DNA of 64,000 nucleotides from positions 434,001 through 498,000 of the forward strand of contig CAVZZG010000003.1 in the NCBI GenBank assembly GCA_963779685.1, given 5' to 3'. The position numbers were made by a program, and so were the translations under genes. The DNA comes from CAVZZG01 sp963779685. Its GTDB lineage: Bacteria > Actinomycetota > Thermoleophilia > Gaiellales > F1-60-MAGs149. This document shows, piece after piece, positions 40,286 through 51,000 of this stretch. Numbering within the stretch: position 1 is the first letter of the stretch; the number at the start of each line of letters is the position of its first letter. The notes beneath the pieces were generated by a model. That model saw only the letters and a program-made list of their open reading frames with translations, did not search any database and was not told the origin of the DNA.

Positions 40286-40659
40286 TAGTGCTCCGCGACC
40301 ACGGCGTCGTCCGGCTCGACCGGAAGCCCGAGCGCGTGCCAGCGAGTGAAGCCGCCGAGGACGTTCCACGCGTCGTAGCCGATCGCCCGGAACGCCGTCG
40401 CGACCATGCCGCCGCGAACGCCGCCGCGGCACATGAACGCGACCGCGACGTCGCGCGGGATCGTCGGCGCACGCCAGGCCACCCGCTCGATCTCGTGATG
40501 CGCGGAGCCGGGCACGTGGCCCGCATCCCACTCGTACTGCTCGCGGACGTCGACGAGCAGCATCGTCCCGGCCTGCACGCGGGCCAGGACCTCCGCGGGT
40601 TCGAGGTCGAGCACAGGGTCCTCGAACGCGCTTGGGAGCAGCTCCGGCAGGTCGGTCAC
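40285..40659 (-). CDS. Rhodanese-like sulfurtransferase
   Basis: The 124-aa single-domain protein has VLARVQAGTMLLVDVREQYE, WDAGHVPGSAHHEIERV and the active-site loop FMCRGGVRGGM with the sulfur-carrying Cys, then NVLGGFTRWHALGLPV. It transfers sulfane sulfur to thiols or sulfur carriers in the cytoplasm. GTG 40659 overlaps the M24 gene stop (GTGA). Confidence 0.88.
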   Translation of the reverse strand: MTDLPELLPSAFEDPVLDLEPAEVLARVQAGTMLLVDVREQYEWDAGHVPGSAHHEIERVAWRAPTIPRDVAVAFMCRGGVRGGMVATAFRAIGYDAWNVLGGFTRWHALGLPVEPDDAVVAEH

Positions 40660-41891
40660 AGCACGCAGAGCGTAGCGGGGGTCGTCGAGGCCACGCGTGC
40701 GCCGTGCTGGCCGAACAGAAGCGTGTCGATGGCGAAGAACAACCCCGCGTGGCGCGGCAGGAACACCTGGGTCTCGCAGTTCACGGCAGTCCCGGGTTCG
40801 AACAGCCGGTCGGCGTTCAGCTCGGCCAGCGGATCGAAGACGAAGTTGCCGACCCAGTCGGGCGCGAAGGCGATGCCCATCTCGTAGCCGCCGATCCAGC
40901 CGCGCGACTGCCAGAGCCCGTGGTCGTGGTAGTAGGCCAGCAGGGCCGCGTTCAGGTCGCGCACGGGCAGGCCGGGTCGCAGGAGCGGTCGCACGGCCTC
41001 GATCGAGCCCGCGGCCGCCGCCGCGACCGCGGCCAGGTCGGCCGGCGGCTCGCCGGTGTGGAAGGTGCGCGCGGCGTTGGCGTGGTAGCGGTTGACCACG
41101 CCGCAGACGTCGACGGTGACGACCTCGCCCGCGCCGATGGTCCGGCGCGTGGAGAGCGCGTGGGCGGCGTTGGTCTTGCTGCCGCTCAGCACCGGCATGG
41201 TGATGGCCGGGTTCTCGCCGCCGGCTGCCGCCATCGCCCGCACCACCTCGCCGTAGACCTCGAGCTCGGTGACGCCGGGCATGATCGTGGCGGCGGCGGC
41301 GGCGAGGCCGATGTCGGCGATCCGGCCGGCCTCGGTGAGGCATGCCATCTCGGCGTCGGACTTGATCCAGCGGACATCCCGCACCACGTCCGTGCCGTCG
41401 ACGACGGTCGCACCGCGAGCCTCCAGCAGGCGCTGGAACCGCTCGGAGAGCGGGCGATTCGGACGGTAGCTCCACAGCTCGAGCCCGACGGTGCCGTGCA
41501 GCCAGCCCGCGCGGGCGAGCTCGTCGATCACGAACGAGGAGCCATCGCGGAGGTCGGTGCGCGGGAAGTAGCGCGTGTCCTCGGCGCACGAGAAGATCCG
41601 GCCGAGCGCCGCCTCGCGCTCGGTGTCGAAGTGGATCACACGGTCGTCGTCGACGTGGATCGCGGTGCAACTCGCGGCCGGCCACTGGCGCGGCGACTGC
41701 GCCTGGTACCACTCGCACTGGTAGCCGGTCGCGTAGTACATCGACTCGGGTGCGGTCAGGACCAGGGTGGCGATGCCGTCCCGCTCCATGCGAGCCCGGA
41801 TGCGCCCCCAACGGGCCTGGAACTCGCTGCGCGGGAACGGCGGCTCGGGTTCGGAACGACTCTCGAAGTACACCTCATCGCGATACTCCAT
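40656..41891 (-). CDS. M24-family (creatinase/aminopeptidase P fold) protein with altered metal site
   Basis: The 411-aa protein has an N-terminal creatinase domain (RMERDGIATLVLTAPESMYY) and a pita-bread C-terminal domain from about residue 170 (RWIKSDAEMACLTEAGRIAD). M24 peptidases need D-D-H-E-E to hold two metals. Here the first Asp is present (VVTVDVCGVV), but the second position is Asn (YHANAARTFHTG) and the usual GHGIG His is replaced (GGYEMGIAF). A metal-independent, creatinase-like hydrolase is thus more likely than a peptidase. TAGGGT is six nucleotides before ATG 41891, a leaderless pattern. Confidence 0.75.
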   Translation of the reverse strand: MEYRDEVYFESRSEPEPPFPRSEFQARWGRIRARMERDGIATLVLTAPESMYYATGYQCEWYQAQSPRQWPAASCTAIHVDDDRVIHFDTEREAALGRIFSCAEDTRYFPRTDLRDGSSFVIDELARAGWLHGTVGLELWSYRPNRPLSERFQRLLEARGATVVDGTDVVRDVRWIKSDAEMACLTEAGRIADIGLAAAAATIMPGVTELEVYGEVVRAMAAAGGENPAITMPVLSGSKTNAAHALSTRRTIGAGEVVTVDVCGVVNRYHANAARTFHTGEPPADLAAVAAAAAGSIEAVRPLLRPGLPVRDLNAALLAYYHDHGLWQSRGWIGGYEMGIAFAPDWVGNFVFDPLAELNADRLFEPGTAVNCETQVFLPRHAGLFFAIDTLLFGQHGARVASTTPATLCVL

Positions 41892-42019
41892 GGCGGTACC
41901 CTACGGGTGACGGCAGGGGACATCGAGTCCGTCCGACCGGCCCTCTATGGTTCCCAGCCCGTCCCGGAAACGGCCGTCAGGCCAGGCCCGTGGCGTCCGT
42001 GCGGACGAGAGGAGCACCC

Positions 42020-45000
42020 GTGATCATCGAGAGGCGGTTCACCGAGCCGGGAGGCGACCCGTACGCCGACGTGGAGTTCGTCGAGCGGACGTCGCGCATC
42101 GTCAACCCGGACGGATCCGTCGTCTTCGAGGCGACCCTCTTGGCGCCCGCCGAGTGGTCGCAGGTCGCGGTCGACATCCTCGCCCAGAAGTACTGCCGCA
42201 AGGCGGGTGTCGTGGCCGCGCTGCGCCCCGTGCCCGAGGATGGCGTGCCGGACTGGCTGCGTCGCTCGGAGCCCGATCCGGCCGCGCCCGCGGCAGGCGA
42301 GGGCATCGTCGGCGAGACCGACGCGCGGCAGGTCTTCCGCCGGCTGGCCGGCTGCTGGGCGTACTGGGGCTTCACGCACGGCTACTTCGACGAGGACAAC
42401 GCGCGCGCGTTCTTCGACGAGCTCCAGGCCATGCTGGCGCGGCAGGCCGCCGCGCCCAACTCGCCGCAGTGGTTCAACTCGGGCCTGCACTGGGCCTACG
42501 GCATCGCCGGCCCGCCGCAGGGCCACTGGTACGCCGACCACGACAGCGGCGAGCTGCAGCGCTCGACCAGCGCCTACGAGCGGCCCGCACCGCACGCCTG
42601 CTTCATCCAGTCCGTCGCCGACGACCTCGTCAACGACGGCGGCATCATGGACCTGTGGGTGCGCGAGGCGCGCGTCTTCAAGTACGGATCGGGCACCGGT
42701 TCGAACTTCTCGGAGCTGCGCGGCGAGAACGAGCGGCTCTCCGGCGGCGGCCGGTCGAGCGGCCTGATGTCGTTCCTGAAGATCGGCGACCGCGCGGCCG
42801 GGGCGATCAAGTCGGGCGGTACCACCCGCCGGGCGGCCAAGATGGTGACGCTCGACCTCGACCATCCGGACGTCGAGCGCTACATCCGCTGGAAGGTGGT
42901 CGAGGAGACGAAGGTGGCCGCGATGGTCGCCGGCTCCCGGATGCTGTCACGGCACCTCAACGCCGTGGTCGCCGCGACCCGGGACGGCGAGGGCGACGCC
43001 CGCTTCGTGGCGCGCGACAACCCGGCCCTGGCCGGCGCCATCCGCGGCGCCCGGCAGGCCGGTATCCCCGACGTCTCGATCCAGCGCGCGCTCGACCTGG
43101 CGCGACAGGGCGTCGACGAGCTGCACATCGACGAGTACGACACCGACTGGCAGGGCGAGGCCTACCAGACCGTCTCCGGCCAGAACTCGAACAACTCCGT
43201 GCGCGTCACGACCGCGTTCATGCGCGCTGTCGAGCAGGACGACGAGTGGTCGCTGATCGATCGCACCGAGCGCGTGCGCGCGCTCGCCGACGGGCGGGCG
43301 CCGCGGGCCAGCAAGGTGCTGCGCGCCCGCGACCTCTGGGACGAGGTCGCCGAGGCAGCCTGGCTCTGCGCCGATCCCGGCCTGCAGTTCCACGACACCA
43401 CCAACGAGTGGCACACGTGCCCGGCCGACGGCCCGATCCGGGCATCGAACCCGTGCAGCGAGTACGTGTTCCTCGATGACACCGCCTGCAATCTGGCGTC
43501 CCTCAACCTGCTCAAGTTCGAGAGCGCCGAGGGCTTCGAGATCGAGGCCTTCCAGCACGCCGTGCGGCTCTGGACGATCGTGCTCGAGATCTCGGTGCTG
43601 ATGGCGCAGTTCCCGTCGCGGGAGATCGCGCAGCGCAGCTGGGCGTTCCGCACGCTCGGACTCGGCTACGCGAACATGGGCGCGCTGGCGATGCGCCGCG
43701 GGCTTCCGTACGACTCGCCCGAGTCCCACGCGCTGTGCGGTGCGATCACGGCCATCATGCACTTCACCTCGCTCGCCACCAGCGCCGAGCTGGCGGCCGA
43801 GGTGGGACCGTTCCCGGCGTACGAGCGCAACGCCGAGCACATGCTGCGGGTGGTGCGCAACCACCGCCGCGCGGCCTACGCCATGCCCGGGGACGACTAC
43901 GAGGCGCTGTCGGTGCTGCCGGTGCCGATCGACCCCTCGGTCTGCGAGCCGGCCCTGCTCGCGGCGGTGCGCGAGGACGCCGACCGCGCGCTCGCACTGG
44001 GCGAGGCGCACGGCTACCGCAACGCGCAGGTGACGCTGATCGCTCCCACGGGCACGATCGGCCTCGTGATGGACTGCGACACGACCGGCATCGAGCCCGA
44101 CTTCGCGCTGGTCAAGTTCAAGAAGCTCGCAGGCGGCGGCTACTTCAAGATCGTCAACGCCTCGGTGCCGGCGGCGCTCGCGTCGCTCGGCTACGGGCCG
44201 TCCGAAGTCGACGACATCGTCCGCTACTGCGTCGGTTCGGGCACGCTCGACGGTTGCCCGCACCTCGCTCCCGAGCGCCTCCTGGCGCTGGGCTTCACCC
44301 CCGAGGCGATCGCCTCGGTCGAGACGCAGCTGCCGTCGGCGTTCGACGTGCGGTTCGCGTTCACGAAGTTCGCCATGGACGCCGACGTGCTGACGGAGAA
44401 CCTCGGGCTCGACCCGCTCGAGATCCAGCGGCCCGGGTTCGACCTGCTCTCCGCGGTCGGCTTCACGCCCGCCGAGGTCGAGGAGGCCAACACCTACGTC
44501 TGCGGCACCATGACCGTCGAAGGTGCACCGCATCTGAAGGCGGAGCACCTGCCGGTGTTCGACTGCGCCAACCGCTGCGGCCGGCTCGGCACCCGCGCGA
44601 TCCGCCCGCTGGCGCACGTCGAGATGATGGCGGCCGCACAGCCGTTCCTGTCCGGCGCGATCTCGAAGACCATCAACATGCCGAACGCCGCCACCATCGC
44701 CGACGTGGCCGAGGTCTACCGGCACTCGTGGCAGCACATGCTGAAGGCGATCGCCCTCTACCGCGACGGCTCCAAGCTCTCGCAGCCGCTGTCGTCGGCG
44801 GCCGCCGAGGCGCTGGACGTGGGGGAGGATGCGCCGCTCGAAGAGGCACGCGAGCTGCTGCCCTCCAGCCAGGAGGTGGCCGAGCGCGTCGTCGTCGAGT
44901 ACCTGCGCGAGCGGCGCCGGCTCCCCGATCGGCGGGCGGGCTACACGCAGAAGGCGACCGTGGGCGGCCACAAGGTGTACCTGCGCACGGGCGAGTACGC

Positions 45001-45559
45001 CGACGGGTCGATCGGCGAGGTGTTCATCGACATGCACAAGGAGGGCGCCGCCTTCCGGAGCCTGATGAACTGCTTCGCGATCGCCATCTCGCTCGGACTG
45101 CAGCACGGCGTACCGCTCGAGGAGTACGTCGACGCCTTCGTCTTCACCCGCTTCGAGCCCAACGGCATGGTCGGCGGCAACTCCCACATCAAGATGTCGA
45201 CGTCGGTGATCGACTACATCTTCCGGGAGCTCGCGATCAGCTACCTCGGGCGCGACGACCTCGCCCAGGTGAAGCCCGAGGACCTGCGTCACGACACGAT
45301 CGGCGGGGGCAAGACGCGGTCGGAGCAGCTCGCTCCGGCGATCGTGACCATGCCCGACCCGACCTCGGGCTCGGCGGTCGGCGTGCTGCCCGGCCAGGCC
45401 GTTGCGCCGGTCGCCCCGCTGGTGATGAACGACCGCGATGCGGCCCGCCTGCGCGGCTACGAGGGCGACGCGTGCTGGAACTGCGGCCAGTTCACGCTGG
45501 TGCGCAACGGTACCTGCCTGAAGTGCGACAGCTGCGGCGAGACGTCCGGCTGCTCCTGA
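42020..45559 (+). CDS. nrdJ: Adenosylcobalamin-dependent ribonucleotide reductase (class II)
   Basis: The 1179-aa enzyme reduces ribonucleotides to deoxyribonucleotides using B12. Family blocks in order: APNSPQWFNSG, FKYGSGTGSNFSELRG, SFLKIGDRAAGAIKSGGTTR, NPCSEYVFLDDTACNL (active-site Cys and Glu), TLIAPTGTIGLVMDCDTTGI, and the C-terminal zinc-type tail CWNCGQFTLVRNGTCLKCDS followed by CGETSGCS. The insert around 370-400 and the tail fit the long actinobacterial NrdJ. GTG 42020 follows AGAGGAG. No cobalamin riboswitch fits in the 128-nt upstream gap. It works without oxygen dependence. Confidence 0.95.
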   Translation: MIIERRFTEPGGDPYADVEFVERTSRIVNPDGSVVFEATLLAPAEWSQVAVDILAQKYCRKAGVVAALRPVPEDGVPDWLRRSEPDPAAPAAGEGIVGETDARQVFRRLAGCWAYWGFTHGYFDEDNARAFFDELQAMLARQAAAPNSPQWFNSGLHWAYGIAGPPQGHWYADHDSGELQRSTSAYERPAPHACFIQSVADDLVNDGGIMDLWVREARVFKYGSGTGSNFSELRGENERLSGGGRSSGLMSFLKIGDRAAGAIKSGGTTRRAAKMVTLDLDHPDVERYIRWKVVEETKVAAMVAGSRMLSRHLNAVVAATRDGEGDARFVARDNPALAGAIRGARQAGIPDVSIQRALDLARQGVDELHIDEYDTDWQGEAYQTVSGQNSNNSVRVTTAFMRAVEQDDEWSLIDRTERVRALADGRAPRASKVLRARDLWDEVAEAAWLCADPGLQFHDTTNEWHTCPADGPIRASNPCSEYVFLDDTACNLASLNLLKFESAEGFEIEAFQHAVRLWTIVLEISVLMAQFPSREIAQRSWAFRTLGLGYANMGALAMRRGLPYDSPESHALCGAITAIMHFTSLATSAELAAEVGPFPAYERNAEHMLRVVRNHRRAAYAMPGDDYEALSVLPVPIDPSVCEPALLAAVREDADRALALGEAHGYRNAQVTLIAPTGTIGLVMDCDTTGIEPDFALVKFKKLAGGGYFKIVNASVPAALASLGYGPSEVDDIVRYCVGSGTLDGCPHLAPERLLALGFTPEAIASVETQLPSAFDVRFAFTKFAMDADVLTENLGLDPLEIQRPGFDLLSAVGFTPAEVEEANTYVCGTMTVEGAPHLKAEHLPVFDCANRCGRLGTRAIRPLAHVEMMAAAQPFLSGAISKTINMPNAATIADVAEVYRHSWQHMLKAIALYRDGSKLSQPLSSAAAEALDVGEDAPLEEARELLPSSQEVAERVVVEYLRERRRLPDRRAGYTQKATVGGHKVYLRTGEYADGSIGEVFIDMHKEGAAFRSLMNCFAIAISLGLQHGVPLEEYVDAFVFTRFEPNGMVGGNSHIKMSTSVIDYIFRELAISYLGRDDLAQVKPEDLRHDTIGGGKTRSEQLAPAIVTMPDPTSGSAVGVLPGQAVAPVAPLVMNDRDAARLRGYEGDACWNCGQFTLVRNGTCLKCDSCGETSGCS

Positions 45560-45609
45560 CACGACTCCGGGCTAGGGTTCCGTATCCGCACCGACCCGGG
45601 AGCCACACC

Positions 45610-46038
45610 ATGAAATCCGTCCTCGCGATGCTCGCGATCCTCCTCTTCGCGGGGCTCGCCGCCGGCTGCGGTAGCAGCCAGTCGGCGTCCGACAAGGCGA
45701 AGTCGAACGTCTGCAGCGCGGTGACGGACATCAAGACCCACGTCGACAGCCTGCAGTCGGTGACGCTGGCCACCGTCACGTCGGGCGCCGCGCAGGCCGA
45801 CCTCCAGGCGATCCAGACGGACCTGAAGACGATCTCCGACAACAAGGATCAGCTCGCGAGCGACTTCAAGGCGCAGCTGGAGACCGCAACCACCGCCTTC
45901 ACGACCTCCGTCACGCAGGCGACCTCGAGCCTCGGCTCCACGACGTCGCTCGCGGATGCGGCCACGGCCATCAAGACCGCGACCGGGCAGCTCGCGACCG
46001 CCTACACGCAGGCATTCGCGGGGCTCGGCTGCAGCTGA
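45610..46038 (+). CDS. Small lipoprotein, helical, unknown function
   Basis: The 142-aa product has a lipoprotein signal (MKSVLAMLAILLFAGLAAGC; lipobox LAAGC, lipidated Cys20). The rest is a Ser/Thr/Ala-rich helical domain of heptad-like repeats (QADLQAIQTDLKTISDNKDQ). Cys35 and Cys141 may pair. GGGAG lies seven nucleotides before the ATG. No family is recognised; it would sit on the outer face of the membrane. Confidence 0.75.
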   Translation: MKSVLAMLAILLFAGLAAGCGSSQSASDKAKSNVCSAVTDIKTHVDSLQSVTLATVTSGAAQADLQAIQTDLKTISDNKDQLASDFKAQLETATTAFTTSVTQATSSLGSTTSLADAATAIKTATGQLATAYTQAFAGLGCS

Positions 46039-46042
46039 TCGG

Positions 46043-47155
46043 CTAGGCCCGCACCCGCGCGAGGTGCGCGATGATCGAATGGAGCTCGGCTGCGGGCGCG
46101 GTGATCCTGATCGTGTCGTGCCCGTCCTGCACGCACGCGCCCGGCGAGCCGTCGTAGATCAGGACGGACACCGGTGTGCCGTCGGCGACGACGGCCGGTG
46201 ACGTCGTTGCGGGGCCGCACGGGAACGGGTCGCCCGCCTTGGTCGTGATCACGATGGAATTCGGGATGCCACTGCCGGCGTCGGGCATGGCCGGCCAGGT
46301 CTGGGACCGCCGGCGGTCGTCCTGCTGGCGGCCGGCCGCATCGAGGTAGACCACGGTGTAGGTCGATGCCGGATCGTCGGGGGTGGGGTGGTCGATCGAG
46401 ATGATCGATGCGAACACGGCTGACCGTCCGGCGAACTGCGGGGAGAGCCACCAGGCGTGCGCCCTGCCGGGAGCGTCGCCGGGCCGGAGCTGGCGCATGG
46501 CCGCGTCCGGTCGCGTGGTGTCTGCGAACAGCCCGAGCTCCCGGGCGCGGCTGAGATCGACCGCCCGGTCGACGGACACCTCGACGGGCGTCGGAGGGCC
46601 GTTCTCCGAGAACGGGAGCTCCCCGTGGATCACGAAGCCGGTTCCGAGTGGTTGGATCGAGCCGGCAGCAGGGACACCACCTGGATTGGATGCGAGCCCC
46701 TCCAGCAGCGCGGCACCGACCCGGCCGCCGTTCCAGGCGGGCACGTTCTGCTCCTTCACGAAGGCCGGCGAGCCCTCGACGCGGGCGGTGTGGCGATACC
46801 AGCCGGAGACCGCGCTCTCGCCGTCACTGGCCAGCACCAGGCGTTGCGCCCCGGCCAGCACGAGCTCGAACCTGTACGCGCCGGTGGCCGGGGCGTACCA
46901 CTCGTCGCTCACTGGCTCCAGCCCAGCCCCGCGTCCCTGGTCGAGCCGGACGACGGCGTGGAAGATCAACGGCGAGTCCCGTCTCACCATCTCCGGTGTG
47001 ACCGTCGACGGCGGCGTCGACGGCGGCGCCGGCGCGACCGCGCCGGTGGCATCCGCGACCGGCGCCGACCCGGGGGCCCGCACTTCGGCGCCACCGCAAC
47101 CGGCGAGCGCGGCCGCCAGGACCAGCAGCGATCCAACCGGTGGGAGACGGATCAT
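46043..47155 (-). CDS. Lipoprotein of unknown function, 370 aa
   Basis: A lipobox LAGC follows a short signal peptide (MIRLPPVGSLLVLAAALAGC). A Pro/Ala-rich linker (about 25-52) leads to a beta-rich domain (about 60-240) reminiscent of outer-leaflet LolA/LppX-like or CU044-type lipoproteins (VSDEWYAPATGAYRFELVLA, then GSPAFVKEQNVPAWNGGRVG). The C-terminal part ends ITAPAAELHSIIAHLARVRA. I cannot assign a function. It converges with the small lipoprotein gene, 4 nt apart. Confidence 0.7.
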   Translation of the reverse strand: MIRLPPVGSLLVLAAALAGCGGAEVRAPGSAPVADATGAVAPAPPSTPPSTVTPEMVRRDSPLIFHAVVRLDQGRGAGLEPVSDEWYAPATGAYRFELVLAGAQRLVLASDGESAVSGWYRHTARVEGSPAFVKEQNVPAWNGGRVGAALLEGLASNPGGVPAAGSIQPLGTGFVIHGELPFSENGPPTPVEVSVDRAVDLSRARELGLFADTTRPDAAMRQLRPGDAPGRAHAWWLSPQFAGRSAVFASIISIDHPTPDDPASTYTVVYLDAAGRQQDDRRRSQTWPAMPDAGSGIPNSIVITTKAGDPFPCGPATTSPAVVADGTPVSVLIYDGSPGACVQDGHDTIRITAPAAELHSIIAHLARVRA

Positions 47156-47181
47156 CGTCTCAACCGTCGCCGACGCGACCG

Positions 47182-47553
47182 CTACCGGCCATCCCCCGTC
47201 CGGGGTTCGTCCAGCGCCGCGCGCAACTCGACGGCGCGTCGCTCGGCGAGCGCATCGATGACCCGCAGGGTCTTGCCGTCCCCGTCCATGAGGAACGCGC
47301 CGTAGCGGTCGAGGCCCTGGTCGATCAGGTAGGCCCGCAGGGTCTCGGAGAGACTCGCCGGATCCCGGTGCCGGTGCTCGCGCGTCTCCTGCACGAGCCG
47401 GGCCCGGACGACCTCCTCGAGTGGCGCCAGGTCGTTCACGACCGGCATGCGGACGAGCGCGCGACCGCGGCCGTCCACGCCCAGCACCTCCAGGCCGACC
47501 GGCGCGAAGTACGCCGCGCAGAGCGCCTCGACGGGAACGAGCGGGAGCTCCAC
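47182..47553 (-). CDS. Hypothetical protein, 123 aa
   Basis: A cytosolic-looking acidic alpha/beta protein: VEALCAAYFAPVGLEVLGVD, MPVVNDLAPLEEVVRARLVQ and YGAFLMDGDGKTLRVIDALA. No family is recognised. GTG 47553 has TAGGGT exactly six nucleotides upstream, so its expression looks leaderless and independent of neighbours. Confidence 0.6.
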   Translation of the reverse strand: MELPLVPVEALCAAYFAPVGLEVLGVDGRGRALVRMPVVNDLAPLEEVVRARLVQETREHRHRDPASLSETLRAYLIDQGLDRYGAFLMDGDGKTLRVIDALAERRAVELRAALDEPRTGDGR

Positions 47554-47583
47554 GGCCTCACCCTACCGCGCGCGGCGGCGCGG

Positions 47584-47970
47584 TCAGGAGAGGTGGACGC
47601 TCTCGTTCCACATCTCGGTGGCCGTGCGAGCCCTACCCTGGACCTTGAGACGCACGATGGCGAGCGCGTTCGCCGGCCCGGCCTCGAACCCGCGTCCGCC
47701 CTCGTCCTCGCCGACGTTCTGGACGTCGGTCACGTCGAGCATCCACTCGTTGGAGGGCGTGCTGGCCGGGGTGAACTCGATGTGCGGCGTCGCCGTGCCG
47801 ATGACGTGCCGCCCGCCCCACGTGCGCTGGCTGATGACCACGAGCGTGATCTCGAGCTCGAGCGCCGGGAGGTCGGAGGCGGTCGTGCCGGCCCAGTGGA
47901 TGGGCCCGCAGACCGTCAGCGTGCCATCGGCGTTCAACGTCAGCGCGGTGTCGAAGTTGCCGTGAGCCAT
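47584..47970 (-). CDS. Hypothetical beta-rich protein, 128 aa
   Basis: MAHGNFDTALTLNADGTLTV opens a chain of beta strands (LPALELEITLVVISQRTWGG, ATPHIEFTPASTPSNEWMLD, ANALAIVRLKVQGRA). There is no signal peptide. AGGAG lies nine nucleotides before the ATG. The family is unknown; a compact all-beta fold is inferred. Confidence 0.65.
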   Translation of the reverse strand: MAHGNFDTALTLNADGTLTVCGPIHWAGTTASDLPALELEITLVVISQRTWGGRHVIGTATPHIEFTPASTPSNEWMLDVTDVQNVGEDEGGRGFEAGPANALAIVRLKVQGRARTATEMWNESVHLS

Positions 47971-48003
47971 ACCCTCGTCTCCTGTCCGTAGCTCTCGATC
48001 GTG

Positions 48004-51000
48004 CTAGGCGGGTGCGAGTTCGCGAAGCAGCGACCGCACCCGGCCGACGGCAACCAGATTACCCTTTCTCTCGTAGAGCGCCAGCGCCTCACCGGCGGTC
48101 TGCGTGGCATCGTCGAACCGTCCGGCAGCGCGCAGCGCTTCCGCCAGGTCGATCAGCACGTCACCGTGGTCGCAGAGCAGGTCGGTTCCTGCAGCCAGCG
48201 CCACTGCCTCGCGCGCGAGCACCTCGGCACGACCGGCCTCACCCCGCCCGGCGAGAATCCTCGCGGTGCTGCCGCGCCACGCGATCTGCGACACGAGGTC
48301 GGCGGGTGCGGCTGTCTCCTGGCAGACGAGGGCGAAGCCGAGCGCCTCGTCATCACTCCCCTGGTCGTGGAGGGCCCGCGCCAGGAGCCCGGCCGTCGTC
48401 GCCAGAAAGGCCCGTTCGCCCATGCTCTCCAGGCGGTCGTAGCCGGCCCGCAGGCGTTCCTCCGCGGCTCGCGACTCGCCTGCCAGCATCTCCACCAGCG
48501 CCGCCCATTCGGCAACGGCGTGGATCGAGAACCCGACCTCCGCGAGGATGGCGTCACTCTCGCGAATCAGTGCCCGTGCACGCCCGAACTCGCCCGTCTG
48601 GGCGTAGAGCCCGGCGAGGGCTCCGAGGATCTCGGCCTCGGCCCGCCGGCTGCCACGGAGTTCCGCGCGGAGCTGCTCGCAGCGGTTGATGCCCTCGCTC
48701 ACCGGCGTCGGCCCGAAGAGCGCGGCGGACGGGATCCAGCGGAGGGCGTCCGACCGGCGGTGCGCGTCGCCGCGCCGATGCGCGTACTCGGCGGCGCGCG
48801 CCCAGGACGCCTCGGCCGCTGCCGCGCGACCCTGGAACCAGTGCACCAGAGCGTCGCAGTACGCGAGTCGCGACAGACCGAGCTCGTCGTGCGCGCGCTC
48901 GAACACGGGCAGAGCCAGCGCCGCCACCCCCGGGGCCCGTTCGATCGCCCAGTCGGCATCGAGTTGGAGCTGCAGCACCACCCGCTCGAGCTCCGCGCGG
49001 GCTTCGAGCGCATCCTCGCCCAGTGTTCGCGCCAGCGCGACCGCCTCGCCCAGCGCCTCGTCGGCCGCCGTCAGCTGGCCAGCCTCGGTCATCGCCGCTC
49101 CCAGCTCGGCCAGCAGGTGGGCCTGCTGAGCGGCGCCGGCCGGCGCGACGGCCACCGCGCGGCGCAGGAGGCTGACGGCGGCGAACAGGTCGCCGCGTAC
49201 GAGCGCGCGCTGCGCAGCCCGCTCGAGCCGTTTCGCTGCGTCCGCGCCCAGCGCTCGCTGCTCGTCGCCGGCCGGCGCGAGCGCCCGCAGGTTCAGACAT
49301 GCCTGTTCGAAGTGGTAGCCGGCGATCTCGACCAGTTCGGTCCCGCCAGCCGCTCCCCGCGCCTCGAGCCACCGGGCGAAGCCCTCGTGCGCCGCCGCGC
49401 GCTGCGCCTTCGGGATGCCGCGGTACGCCGCGTCCCGCACCAGCTGATGCCTGAAACGGAACGCGGGCGCCCCGTCGACGGTCGTCGGGCGCACGAGGTC
49501 GCGTGCCAGGAGTCCGTCGAGCGCAGCCGGCACCGCCTCCCGGTCATGGGGCGATGACAGCGCCGTAACGGCTTCGGCCGTGAAGAGAAGACCTTCCACC
49601 GAGGCGTGCTCGATCGCCAGCCGCTCGGCCTCGCCGAGCAGGTCGAGGCGGCTGGTGAGGAGCGCGTCCAGCGTGACCGGCAACGGCAGCGCCGTCGCCG
49701 TGCCGGACTGCTCCCATCCCGTGTCCGACCGGGCGACGCGTCCCGTGTCGACGAGCATCTCGCACAGCTCTTCCAGGAAGAGCGGATTCCCGCCGGCGCG
49801 GGAGACGAGCCGGGCGCGCAGGTCGTCGCCCAGGATGTCGCTCCCGAGCACGTCGGCGATGAGATCGCCGGCCTCGGCATCGCTCAGCCGGCCGAGCGTC
49901 AGCTCCGTTCGCGCCGTGCGCGCCTCCCTCCAGGCCGCCTGCTCCAGCAGCTCGGGCCGGGCGAGGCAGAGAATCAGGACCGGCACGTCGACCGTCGTGA
50001 GCGAGTCGATCAACCGCAGCAGCGTGGGCTCCGCCCACTGGAGGTCGTCCACGATCAGCACCACCGGCCCGTCGGCGGCGGCGGCGTGGAGCAGCACACG
50101 GCTCGCCCAGGCGATCTCCTCCGGCGTGGCGGGAGCCGCGCTCACGCCCGCGGCCGCGGCGAGGAACTCGCCGGCGGAGGCTGCGTCGGGCTCCCCCGCG
50201 ACCAACGTGTCGATGCGGGCGCGGGCGTCGGCAGGCGTGTCCTCGGCGCCGATCCCCGCCGCCTGCCGGATGGCCTCGCCGAGCGGCCAGTAGGTGACCC
50301 CTTCGCCATAGGACGGACAGCGAACCTGCAGGACCGAGGCGCCGGTCGCGCTGGCGCGGACGAACTCGCGCGCCAGCCGCGACTTGCCGCCGCCGGGCTC
50401 CGCGATCAGGGCCGTGAGATGTGCGCGTCCGGTGACACAGCACCGATCGTAGATCGCGTCCAGCGTCGCGAGCTCGCGTTGTCGGCCGACGAGCTCCGCG
50501 CGCAGGCGACGCGGGTGTCCGGCGGCGTTGTCGATGACCGAGACGACGCGATAGGCGAGCACTGGCCGGGTCTTTCCCTTCAGTCCCAGCGGCCCGAGGG
50601 GGTCGACGCGGACCGCCTCGCGGGTCAGCCTGTGGGTCTGGTCGCCGATCAGGATCTCGCCTGGCCCTGCCGCCTGCTCGAGCCGGGCCGCGATGTTGAG
50701 CGTGTCGCCGGACGCCATCGGCTCGTCGCCGCTGGCCGGCCCCGCGGCGACCTCGCCGGTGTCGATGCCGATGTGGATGGTCAGGCGCCTGCCGAAGCGC
50801 GCCTCGAGGTCGTCTCCGAGGGCGTCCAGGCGCCGCTGCATCTCGAGCGCGGTGCGGATCGCCCGCAGCGCGTCGTCCTCGTGGGCCACCGGTACCCCGA
50901 ACAGCGCGACGACGGCGTCGCCGATGAACTTCTCGACCGTCCCCCCGTGGGCCTCGACCGCGCCGCGCATCTCGTCGAAGTAGCGCAGGGTGAGGGCGCG

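Noticed and set aside
41892..42019. Cobalamin riboswitch before nrdJ
   Set aside because: The gap is 128 nt, too short for the full element, and I see no B12-box-like sequence.
42947..45562. An 871-codon open frame on the minus strand opposite nrdJ
   Set aside because: It is a GC-rich shadow of nrdJ. The sense protein has all reductase motifs; the antisense product is low complexity with no recognisable domain.
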